Assembly: GCF_002368335.1 (NCBI RefSeq) | Contig: NZ_AP018288.1 | Coordinates: 1,827,355-1,891,354, forward strand | DNA: 64,000 nucleotides | Direction: 5' to 3' | Origin: Nostoc sp. NIES-4103 | Lineage (GTDB): Bacteria > Cyanobacteriota > Cyanobacteriia > Cyanobacteriales > Nostocaceae | Shown here: piece by piece, positions 1 through 6,989 of the stretch | Numbering within the stretch: the first letter of the stretch is position 1 | Layout of the letters: each line of letters opens with the position of its first letter | The notes under the pieces: generated by a model | The model's input: only the letters and a program-made list of their open reading frames with translations | What the model was told of the DNA's origin: nothing | Database searches by the model: none | Made by a program: the position numbers and the translations under genes

Positions 1-51
1 TTAGCAATTAACTTCTTACAAGCGTGGGCAAGACGATATGACAGTAGATAA
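1..51 (+). CDS. cysT: Sulfate ABC transporter permease CysT, C-terminal end only
   Basis: The window opens inside a reading frame that ends at a TAA at 49-51. The last residues (LQAWARRYDSR) resemble the basic C-terminus of CysT/CysU permeases. The stop lies inside the next gene, so the two overlap by 14 bases. This is the usual translational coupling of the two permeases of the sulfate importer. The identification rests mainly on this context because only 16 codons are visible. Confidence 0.7.
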   Translation, partial: LAINFLQAWARRYDSR

Positions 52-913
52 GCCAAGTTTACACTCAACGGCATCTGATAGAGATATAGCCAAACCGAAA
101 CAGCACAAGAGTTGGATACCAACACTTTTGATTGGGATAGCGATCGCTTACTTAGCACTGATTCAATATATCCCAGCGATCAACGTTTTTATCCAAGCTT
201 TCGCTAAGGGAGTAGGGCCGTTTTTGTCCAACCTCAGCAGACCCGCCTTTCTCCATGCAGCTTGGCTGACACTGATATTAGCTGTAATAGCTGTGCCTTT
301 GAATACAGTATTTGGACTTTGTGCTGCTTGGGCGATCGCCCGGCACAAATTCCCAGGACGCGCTTTAGTATTAAGTATTATTGACCTGCCCTTTTCAATT
401 TCCCCAGTAGTTGCAGGATTGATGATTGTCCTACTCTACGGGCGCAATGGGTGGTTTGGCCCTTGGTTGCAAGCACATGATATCAAAATTATCTTTGCCT
501 TTCCCGGCATGGTGCTAGCTACAGCGTTCGTAAGTATGCCTTTTGTCGCCCGTGAGGTTATTCCAATTTTAGAAGAGTTCGGCAAAGATCAAGAAGAAGC
601 TGCTAAAACTCTCGGTGCAAACGATTGGCAAGTATTTTGGCGCGTCACCCTACCCAGCATTCGCTGGGGTTTACTATACGGCTTAATTTTGACAAATGCC
701 AGAGCCATGGGTGAATTTGGCGCAGTTTCAGTAGTATCTGGCAACATTGCCGATCAAACCCAAAGCCTACCACTGTTTGTAGAGGACGCATACAAACAAT
801 ATGAAACCGAGGCTGCCTTTTCTGCGGCTGTACTGTTGGCACTGTTAGCAGTAGTAACCTTAGTACTCAAAGAGATTTTAGAACGCAAAACCCGTATTAA
901 AGATGTTGAATAA
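38..913 (+). CDS. cysW: Sulfate ABC transporter permease CysW
   Basis: This is one of the two inner-membrane permeases of the CysT-CysW-CysA sulfate/thiosulfate importer. The 291-residue protein has a hydrophilic N-terminus of about 25 residues and about six hydrophobic segments. The binding-protein-dependent transport signature (EEAAKTLGAN, then GEFGAVSVVSG) lies near residues 185-235, where the ATPase CysA docks. The ATG overlaps the end of the preceding permease gene, so the genes form one operon. The length is normal for the family. A CysA gene does not follow directly: a repeat region and a NIL-domain gene come next. The molybdate permease ModB is related, but the paired upstream permease and the sequence favour sulfate. 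Confidence 0.93.
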   Translation: MTVDKPSLHSTASDRDIAKPKQHKSWIPTLLIGIAIAYLALIQYIPAINVFIQAFAKGVGPFLSNLSRPAFLHAAWLTLILAVIAVPLNTVFGLCAAWAIARHKFPGRALVLSIIDLPFSISPVVAGLMIVLLYGRNGWFGPWLQAHDIKIIFAFPGMVLATAFVSMPFVAREVIPILEEFGKDQEEAAKTLGANDWQVFWRVTLPSIRWGLLYGLILTNARAMGEFGAVSVVSGNIADQTQSLPLFVEDAYKQYETEAAFSAAVLLALLAVVTLVLKEILERKTRIKDVE

Positions 914-1048
914 GTGATTGGCAACCAGGGAGATGGGGAGATGAGGGAGATGAGGGAGATGAGGAAGAAATAACTAATACCTAATCCCCAATTCCCCATT
1001 CCCCATTCCCCATTCCCCATTCCCAATTCCCAATTCCCAATTCCCAAT
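914..1048. repeat. Short tandem repeats between cysW and the NIL gene
   Basis: About 931-966 repeats a GGGAGATGA-type 9-mer four times. About 988-1047 repeats heptamers of the TTCCCCA/TTCCCAA type. Such heptamer tracts are the short tandemly repeated repetitive sequences long known in heterocystous cyanobacteria. No gene is visible here. Confidence 0.85.
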
Positions 1049-1315
1049 ATGGCTAGTGACAATACGCTTATCCATAAACGGATTCGAGTTAGAATTCCCA
1101 AAGACTATCACCAAGAACCTGTGATTTCTCGCTTGGTGTCCGACTACGGTTTGATTGTGAACATCACTGCGGCAATTCTAGGTGCCAATGCTGTCGGAGA
1201 TGGTTGGTTTGACCTGGAATTGCAAGGAACAGAAGCACAAATTCAGAATGGATTAACCTATCTCCATGACTTGGAACTAGAAGTCTGGGATGACACCAAA
1301 ATAGCTAATTGGTAA
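1049..1315 (+). CDS. NIL domain-containing small protein
   Basis: This 88-residue cytoplasmic protein consists of one NIL domain, an ACT-like ferredoxin-fold found at the C-terminus of MetN-type ABC ATPases and in stand-alone cyanobacterial proteins. Visible features are the opening strand (KRIRVRIPKDYHQEPVIS), the centre (LIVNITAAILGAN) and a predicted second half (GWFDLELQGTEAQIQ). In transporters the domain binds an amino acid and inhibits transport. A role in sensing sulfur amino acids for the preceding sulfate importer is an inference from the neighbourhood. The ATG follows the repeat tract directly, and there is no obvious Shine-Dalgarno sequence. Confidence 0.8.
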   Translation: MASDNTLIHKRIRVRIPKDYHQEPVISRLVSDYGLIVNITAAILGANAVGDGWFDLELQGTEAQIQNGLTYLHDLELEVWDDTKIANW

Positions 1316-1344
1316 AAAAGAACCATCAAAAGACTTTTCACCCA

Positions 1345-1458
1345 GCCAGTAGTGGCATGACCGGACTAATTTAGTGCATAAATTTCTTCTAATATCTCTG
1401 TGTCTCTGTGTCTCTGTGGTTTATTAATGCACTATTTTAGTCCGGTCGCGCCAGTAGT
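1345..1458. mobile_element. MITE-like element with 9-bp target duplication
   Basis: The 96-bp core (1354-1449) has inverted ends: GACCGGACTAA at 1359 onwards pairs with TTAGTCCGGTC ending at 1447, and pairing continues to 21 bp with two mismatches. The 9-mer GCCAGTAGT flanks the core on both sides (1345-1353 and 1450-1458), as expected for a target-site duplication. The core has no coding capacity and must have been moved by a transposase from elsewhere. Confidence 0.75.
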
Positions 1459-1577
1459 CCTAACGCACCAAAAATCAGTCATGGTGAAGCAGCGCTCTTG
1501 GTAGGGTACGTTCTGGTGTGCCCCACGGTACTCAATAATTGTAAACTTATGTAAAAGTTCTATTTTTGGTCTATACA

Positions 1578-2135
1578 ATGATTTCTCGTCGCACTTTTTT
1601 GGGCATATTATTTGCCACTTGTTTTGCTGTGATGAGTTGTTTGAATTTTGCCCCCAATGCTATTGCTTTGGGTGGTAAACTTCCTGCAATTAATCAACCA
1701 GCACCAGATTTTACCTTGCCAACCAACACAGGTAATGGCAAACTATCTCTATCTGATTTGCGCGGTAAGTGGGTAGTCCTCTACTTTTATCCCAAAGACT
1801 TTACCTCTGGTTGTACCATCGAAGCTCGTCGTTTTCAGCAAGATTTGCCGAAATACATAGAGAAAAACACTCAAATTATTGGCGTTAGTGCTGATGATAT
1901 AAACTCTCATGCTGAATTTTGCGACTCCGAGGGGCTAAAATTTCCTCTATTGGCTGATACTACCGGTGCAGTCAGTAAACTTTACGGATCTTGGATTGGT
2001 TACGTATCTATGCGCCACAGTTTTATCATCGACCCCCAAGGCATCCTGCGCGAGACTTTTGTCAAAGTTAACCCATCCATCCACAGCACAGAAGTGCTAG
2101 CACAACTCGAAAAATTGCAGTCTTCAGCTTCCTAG
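1578..2135 (+). CDS. Exported peroxiredoxin of the BCP/PrxQ class
   Basis: The protein reduces peroxides through a catalytic cysteine and probably acts in the thylakoid lumen or periplasm. The ATG at 1578 gives 185 residues; a TTG four codons upstream is a less likely start. The N-terminus has arginines (MISRRTF) and a hydrophobic stretch ending near Ala-Ile-Ala, which is a signal peptide with a Tat-like look. The thioredoxin fold follows, with PKDFTSGCTIEA carrying the peroxidatic Cys. The second Cys found five residues later in many PrxQ proteins is absent (Arg lies there). Another Cys occurs further on (EFCDSEGL). The regeneration mechanism is therefore uncertain. Confidence 0.88.
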   Translation: MISRRTFLGILFATCFAVMSCLNFAPNAIALGGKLPAINQPAPDFTLPTNTGNGKLSLSDLRGKWVVLYFYPKDFTSGCTIEARRFQQDLPKYIEKNTQIIGVSADDINSHAEFCDSEGLKFPLLADTTGAVSKLYGSWIGYVSMRHSFIIDPQGILRETFVKVNPSIHSTEVLAQLEKLQSSAS

Positions 2136-2207
2136 AACACCAATTCAGTAATCCTGGAAGAACCTCTCCCCCTACCCCTCTCCTCGTAGGAGAGGGGAGT
2201 TTAGCTC

Positions 2208-2390
2208 CGAATGGCACGCTTGTTTAGTTTTATCTGTTGAGGCAAGCGTTCTTGAACTGGGGAACCGGGGGGTGCTGGGGGAGACAAAAACATAAATGTA
2301 TTCTTGAGAAATAAAGTATTAAAAAATACTCTTTTCTCCGCCAGCCTCCCCAGCCTCCCCAGCCTCCCCAGCTTTCGAGCGTGCCATTCG
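2208..2390. mobile_element. MITE-like element, 13-bp terminal inverted repeats
   Basis: CGAATGGCACGCT at 2208-2220 is matched by its exact reverse complement at 2378-2390. The interior is non-coding and holds a GCCTCCCCA heptamer-type repeat around 2342-2371 that can pair with the GCTGGGGGAG stretch near 2273. No clear flanking duplication is visible. The stretch just before it (2158-2200) has another hairpin, CCCCTCTCCT/AGGAGAGGGG, of a type that recurs at 25.5 and 32.5 kb. Confidence 0.6.
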
Positions 2391-2778
2391 TCCCAGTTTC
2401 TTCTATTTCATATCTAGCAAGCTTTTTGCCGTTTTTTAACCGTCGAACTCACGCTATTTTAGACTCTCTTATTGATATGATGCGTTTGCCCTGGGTTTAG
2501 ACAGATTTTACATGAATAGTTGATCATATCTGTGAACCCGGTCTTACTTAGAATAAGAACGCTTTGTGTCTGGCACCACATGCCTTGACATAATTATTTT
2601 GTTTCATCTTAATTAAATAACCTTGAGAGTTGCATATGGCTTGCAATATAGTATGTCATTTGCATAATATAAGTTCAACCTAAACAGCAAGCAAACTAGA
2701 TAGCACAGTATTAGAAACAATCAGCTATATCAGCTTCCATTGCTTACTTTGTTCATCTGCACAAAGTCATAAATTGCA
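2391..2778. other. Gap without a recognised gene
   Basis: This AT-rich stretch precedes the small membrane protein gene. I see no open frame with coding character and no strong inverted repeat. It probably holds the promoter of the gene at 2779. Confidence 0.5.
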
Positions 2779-3171
2779 ATGGGAAAAACGAACTTACTCA
2801 ATAATCTAAGTTGTAAAATGATTCAAATTTCAAAACTACCTTGGTTATTAGTTGCTGTATCTGCTTTTTGCAATTGCATCGGTAATATTTTGCTCAAGCA
2901 GTCACGTTTAGCAATCAATAATTCCAACTTTCTGATAACCATAGCTTCTCCCTGGTTTATCGCTGCTCTAATTTTTTACAGTACAGGTTTACTTTTATTA
3001 GGCAAGGCACTAGATCAACTTCCGATTTCTATAGTAGTCCCCACTTCTCAAGGAATTGGATTCATTTTGGTGACTTTTTTCTCCCACTGGTTATTTAACG
3101 AAACTTTGAACTTCAATCAGTTAATTGCAGTATCTCTTATTTTTGCAGGAATTATTATTATGACACGTTGA
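2779..3171 (+). CDS. Small DMT-superfamily (EamA/SMR-like) membrane protein
   Basis: The 130-residue protein has four hydrophobic segments, the size of a half EamA transporter or of small multidrug-resistance proteins that act as dimers. The first segment holds GNILLKQSR, typical of DMT proteins. The charged Glu that SMR drug pumps need in helix 1 is missing, so proton-coupled drug export is doubtful and an ArnE-like or unknown transport role fits better. An internal ATG at 2818 (MIQISKLPW) is an alternative start that would remove a polar leader. An SDR enzyme gene follows on the same strand after 317 bases. The substrate is unknown. Confidence 0.75.
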   Translation: MGKTNLLNNLSCKMIQISKLPWLLVAVSAFCNCIGNILLKQSRLAINNSNFLITIASPWFIAALIFYSTGLLLLGKALDQLPISIVVPTSQGIGFILVTFFSHWLFNETLNFNQLIAVSLIFAGIIIMTR

Positions 3172-3488
3172 TCATTTATCTGCACATTATTTTCAATCAA
3201 GACAGGCAATATCAATGCTCACTTTTATTAAGTCTATTAAAGTAAATAATATGTATTTAGAAATCAATAGTGCAAATAAAAAATTGATGCGAACTATAAA
3301 AAATGAGAACATCAAGAAGAATTATGATTAAAATAATCCCAAAAAAAGAAAATTTCTTCGATTAATAATATAGTAAAAAATAATTTGTTTAAATATGGCA
3401 CACAATCCTAATGTTTTTTGATTACACAGTTAATTATAATTTCATATCTAATAAATCTTATAAATGTTAAAACACTCAGGTAATTACA
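3172..3488. other. AT-rich gap before the SDR gene
   Basis: The stretch is very AT-rich, with no open frame of note and no repeat family member recognised. It is likely the 5' region of the SDR gene. Confidence 0.5.
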
Positions 3489-4373
3489 ATGACAATTATC
3501 AAAGGAAAAACAGTTATTCTGACAGGTGCATCACGTGGTTTGGGAGTATATATTGCCCGTAATTTAGCAAAAGAGCAAGCAACTATAGTTGGCGTTTCTC
3601 GTTCAAAATTAGGATTAGATAGAGTAGGTGAGCAAATCAAAGCTCTTGGTGGGAAATGGATAAGTATTCCCTTTGACATGAAGAATGTGGCAGAACTTTC
3701 TACTCTAGTGACCCAGATCAATGAAGTTGCAGGCCCAGTTGACATTTTAATTAATAATGCTGGTATAGAAATTTATCGCAATTTTGTAGATTATTCCCTA
3801 GAGGAAATGCAGTCAGTCGTGACAACTAATTTACTTTCTGTTATGGAAATAACTCGTTTATTACTACCAATTATGTTGAAACGGTGTAGTGGACACATTG
3901 TGAATATTGCTTCTGTAGCTGGAAAAAAGGGAGTTGCTTACAACAGCGTTTATTCTGCGAGTAAAGCTGGGTTAATTCTATGGACTGATGCTATACGCCA
4001 AGAATTAGCTGGTACTGATGTAAATATCTCGGTAATTTGTCCAGGATATGTCAGTAAAGTTGGGATGACTATTAATACTTCTATACCAGTACCCCAGCTT
4101 GCAGGTATCTCCACACCAACCAAAGTGGCAAATGCAGTGATTAAATCTCTTAAACAAAATCAAGCAGAGGTAATAGTTAATCAAAATCAGGTAACAGAAA
4201 GTTTGACTAAACTAATCTTTGTAATTGGACAAATCTATCCAGAATTCATAGATACAATTTATCGCCTGATTGGCGTAGTCAAACTTAACCAAAGGCGTGC
4301 AGAAAACTTGAACAGTATTGAAATACTGCCTAATCAAATTAAGAAACAGTTGAATAATACTGGTCTTGCGTAA
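3489..4373 (+). CDS. Short-chain dehydrogenase/reductase
   Basis: This is a classical SDR of 294 residues. It has the nucleotide-binding TGASRGLG near residues 11-18, NNAG near 90, a catalytic Ser in NIASVAG, and the YSASK active site with Tyr about 155 and Lys about 159. The C-terminal 70 residues extend beyond the usual fold and are partly hydrophobic (LTKLIFVIGQIYPEF), so membrane association is possible. Long-chain or keto-lipid substrates are common for this subgroup, but the substrate cannot be read from the sequence. The start has the spaced upstream TCAGGTAATT, only a weak ribosome-binding site. Confidence 0.85.
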   Translation: MTIIKGKTVILTGASRGLGVYIARNLAKEQATIVGVSRSKLGLDRVGEQIKALGGKWISIPFDMKNVAELSTLVTQINEVAGPVDILINNAGIEIYRNFVDYSLEEMQSVVTTNLLSVMEITRLLLPIMLKRCSGHIVNIASVAGKKGVAYNSVYSASKAGLILWTDAIRQELAGTDVNISVICPGYVSKVGMTINTSIPVPQLAGISTPTKVANAVIKSLKQNQAEVIVNQNQVTESLTKLIFVIGQIYPEFIDTIYRLIGVVKLNQRRAENLNSIEILPNQIKKQLNNTGLA

Positions 4374-5353
4374 TATTGGTATGAATTGAGATGAATGCTT
4401 GTATGCAGACCAATTAGGCCTATTTTGTTATCGATTGTATATGCAGATTTGAATAGAAACGTAAACGCGCTGGCGTTAGCGAAGCAGTAGCGACGCAGAA
4501 GCGTCAGCCTCCTCGTACTTCTTCTCTACAGGATGCTACGCCAACAGAGAACTCGTTTCCTTGAACAAAGTTCCGATTCTTCCCCTCTGCTCCCTAAGCT
4601 ACTATCTCTGAATGCAACTTGGTATGACCACCCCCAAACACACTTGCGGGTTCATTCGCAGCCGCCGCAACTCGGTACAAATCTCTGCAATAGAAGCGCT
4701 TGCTTGGCTTACCGGAATTGTCGCCCCCTAGTGCGTTCTCCTCATCTTCATCGGCCAAGTCATCAACTTCTAACTCATCAAGGACTGACTCTGACACAAT
4801 TGTGTCACTCGATTTTTGCACATCGTCGGCGGCGGAAGAATTGCCCTCATGAGGGTCTGTGTCGTTAGGTGAGTCATCAAAAATATAGGCCAGCCTAACA
4901 CAAGGCTTGAAATAGCTCTGTTATGTTTGTTTTGAGTGCTGCATGCTCCATGAGGCCACTTGGGGAGCCACTCCGCCCTTGATGGTTCCCCCCGTTGAAG
5001 GAAGTGGCGTCAAAGCCCAAGACCCTTCAGGTGACGCTCGCGCTTCTCGCTACCGCTGACGCTCGAATACACGGCTTAGCTGCGCTAACGCTAACGGAGT
5101 CCCCCAGACGCTCGGAAAGCGTAGCGTCTCCCCTTGGGAGAAGACACGGCTTAGCTGCGAAGATCGCCAGTCGCTCATGGGGGACTCGGGCCCCCCACAA
5201 CCGCTTGTGAGTGGGGATTGGGGGAAGCCTCACTCTTGGCCGCGCTGGCTCACCAATTCCCAATTCCCAATTCCCCATTCCCAACTTTGATATTTGCGTA
5301 GCCCCTAACTGATTCGCTAGGCTATTGATATCGTGCTTTTTGTAAGGCGTGCT
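4374..5353. other. 980-base gap with repeats and a possible gene remnant
   Basis: No convincing intact gene lies here. On the minus strand, 4594-4914 is open without an ATG near its beginning. It encodes an acidic stretch (FDDSPNDTDPHEGNSS, then DELEVDDLADEDEEN), which may be the remnant of a longer gene. Around 4470-4510 and 5030-5160 lie GC-rich blocks of the GCGTTAGCG / CTTCTCGCTACCGCTGACGC type, familiar as dispersed repeats in Nostocales. 4960-5010 contains TTCCCCCCGTTGA-type repeat sequence that recurs near 39.64 kb. 5250-5285 is a TTCCCAA heptamer tract. Confidence 0.5.
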
Positions 5354-5851
5354 ATGGATTTTGAAAGCGAAGCTACCGCCCCGACTGCTACAGACCAGAT
5401 AGAATTTGCTCAGCCAGTGAGTGTTCGTAAACCACTGGAGTTATTACAAAATACTGAAGCCTTGCTACGCCGCCCCACCGTAGCAGCACTGACGCCAATC
5501 TTACCGCCAAATCTCAGCCACAAATTGCAAGTAGCTTCAACACTAGCAGATAATTCTTTGAAGGAACTTGCAGAAATTGATATTGAGCAAATTAGCGATT
5601 TTGAACTACGACCTGCAAGAATTTCTGTTGGTTTAAGCTTTGTTGGTTTTGGGGCGCTAATGATACTTGTGTTGCTGCTTTATTTACACACGTTACATGC
5701 AGAACTCAGTACAGTTGCACAGATTCGACATTTTTGGTATCAATATGTTTGGTTTGTCTGTTTGGGTGTCGCGGGCATGTTTATTTTAGGTCGAGAAGCT
5801 ATGCGCCCTATTCCAAAACAGCCAAAAATCAAAAACCGTAAGGTTTTTTAA
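5354..5851 (+). CDS. Hypothetical protein with two C-terminal membrane helices
   Basis: I do not recognise the family. The ATG at 5354 gives 165 residues and has AAGG eight bases upstream; an in-frame GTG at 5333 would add seven residues. The first 90 residues are soluble, with a Leu-rich amphipathic part (LLQNTEALLRRPTVAAL). Then follow two hydrophobic helices (VGFGALMILVLLLYL and WFVCLGVAGMFILG) separated by about 25 residues, and a basic tail (KQPKIKNRKVF). The layout suggests an inner-membrane protein with a long N-terminal cytoplasmic part. The gene is flanked by repeat tracts on both sides and has no operon partner. Confidence 0.6.
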   Translation: MDFESEATAPTATDQIEFAQPVSVRKPLELLQNTEALLRRPTVAALTPILPPNLSHKLQVASTLADNSLKELAEIDIEQISDFELRPARISVGLSFVGFGALMILVLLLYLHTLHAELSTVAQIRHFWYQYVWFVCLGVAGMFILGREAMRPIPKQPKIKNRKVF

Positions 5852-5931
5852 TTCGTAATTCGTAATTCGTAATTCGTAATTCGTAATTCGTAATTCGTAA
5901 TTCGTAATTCGTAATTCGTAATTCGTAATTA
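5851..5931. repeat. TTCGTAA heptamer array, about 11 copies
   Basis: The heptamer is repeated head to tail with no or few changes directly after a stop codon. This is a typical short tandem repeat of heterocystous cyanobacteria. The same unit occurs near 13447 and, in the reverse sense, near 19331 and 35045. Confidence 0.95.
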
Positions 5932-5984
5932 ATACTCAAAACAGTTTAATAACTGTATTTCCACGACATTTGGTATAATTTTAT

Positions 5985-6854
5985 ATGAATCATGATGCTT
6001 TTATTGTTCAACCAGGTGCAAAAATTTCTTTGAAAAAAAACTATGACCCAGCTTATAAGATAGATTTTTCAGAAAAGATTGATGCCGGAATAAAATTACA
6101 AAAAGATATTGAACAAATAGCAAGGTATCAAGATATTCTCTATGCTCAAAATACTTATGCATTACTAATTATTTTTCAGGCGATGGATGCTGCTGGCAAA
6201 GACAGCACAATTAAACATGTCATGTCTGGTGTGAATCCCCAAGGATTTCAGGTATTTAGTTTTAAAGCACCTAGTGCGGAAGAATTAGACCATGACTATC
6301 TATGGCGAAATATGAAGGCTTTGCCAGAACGCGGTCGTATTGGCATATTCAATCGTTCATATTATGAAGAAGTGCTAGTGGCTCGTGTTCATCCAGAAAT
6401 TCTCAAAAAGCAACAATTGCCTGAATATCCTCCAGGAAATAAAATTTGGAAACAGCGGTTTGAAGAAATCAATAATTTTGAAAAATATTTGGTAAATAAT
6501 GGGATTATTGTACTTAAATTCTTTCTGAATGTTTCTAAAGCTGAACAGAAAAAACGCTTTCTTGCTCGCATTGACTCACCAGATAAAAACTGGAAGTTTT
6601 CAGTAAATGATGTCCAGGAAAGAGCTTTTTGGGATGATTATATGGAAGCTTATGAAGATGTTTTTAATAACACTAGCAGTTCCTGGGCACCTTGGTATAT
6701 TATTCCTGCCGATCGCAAATGGTTTACACGCCTTGTAGTTGCCGATATCATCTGCACAAAGTTAGAATCACTCAATTTAAAATATCCCACAGTCAGTGAA
6801 GCAGATAAGCAGCGACTTATGGAAGCAAAGTATATGCTAGAACAAGAAAATTAA
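5985..6854 (+). CDS. Polyphosphate kinase 2 family protein
   Basis: PPK2 enzymes transfer phosphate between polyphosphate and nucleotides. The 289-residue single-domain protein has the Walker A-like loop AMDAAGKDSTIKHVM near residues 66-80, the lid and binding region (KAPSAEELDHDYLWR), and the Walker B-like RIGIFNRSYYEEVLV near 112-126. The length fits one-domain PPK2. The motif pattern looks most like class III enzymes that phosphorylate AMP and ADP, but this class call is an inference. The gene stands alone, with a repeat tract on either side. It is cytoplasmic, with no signal peptide. Confidence 0.9.
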   Translation: MNHDAFIVQPGAKISLKKNYDPAYKIDFSEKIDAGIKLQKDIEQIARYQDILYAQNTYALLIIFQAMDAAGKDSTIKHVMSGVNPQGFQVFSFKAPSAEELDHDYLWRNMKALPERGRIGIFNRSYYEEVLVARVHPEILKKQQLPEYPPGNKIWKQRFEEINNFEKYLVNNGIIVLKFFLNVSKAEQKKRFLARIDSPDKNWKFSVNDVQERAFWDDYMEAYEDVFNNTSSSWAPWYIIPADRKWFTRLVVADIICTKLESLNLKYPTVSEADKQRLMEAKYMLEQEN

Positions 6855-6989
6855 AAGGGATTGGGTACTGGGGATTAGGGATTGGGGATTGGGTAAGAGA
6901 AAAGGAAAAATGATGGAATTTGGCATGATTCAGAGCAAATTTTGAAATTTTTTCCCAGTCCCCAGTCCCCAGTCCCCAGTCCCCAATTT
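6855..6989. repeat. GGGGATT / CAGTCCC heptamer tracts
   Basis: Two complementary heptamer tracts occupy the gap between the convergent PPK2 and ClC genes: GGGATTGGG-type at 6858-6895 and CAGTCCC-type at 6956-6983. They could pair as a long imperfect hairpin and may serve as a shared transcription end, which is an inference. Confidence 0.7.

Noticed and set aside
4533..4868. 111-codon plus-strand frame in the 4.4-5.3 kb gap
   Set aside because: The translation is rich in His, Arg, Pro and Ser with no domain, and it overlaps a more coding-like frame on the other strand.
5027..5284. Frames on both strands through the GC-rich repeat block near 5.1 kb
   Set aside because: Both strands are open because of dispersed repeat text (GCGTTAGCG-like), not because of coding.
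5851..5931. Possible CRISPR array
   Set aside because: The units are 7-bp heptamers without spacers. No cas gene is present in the window.
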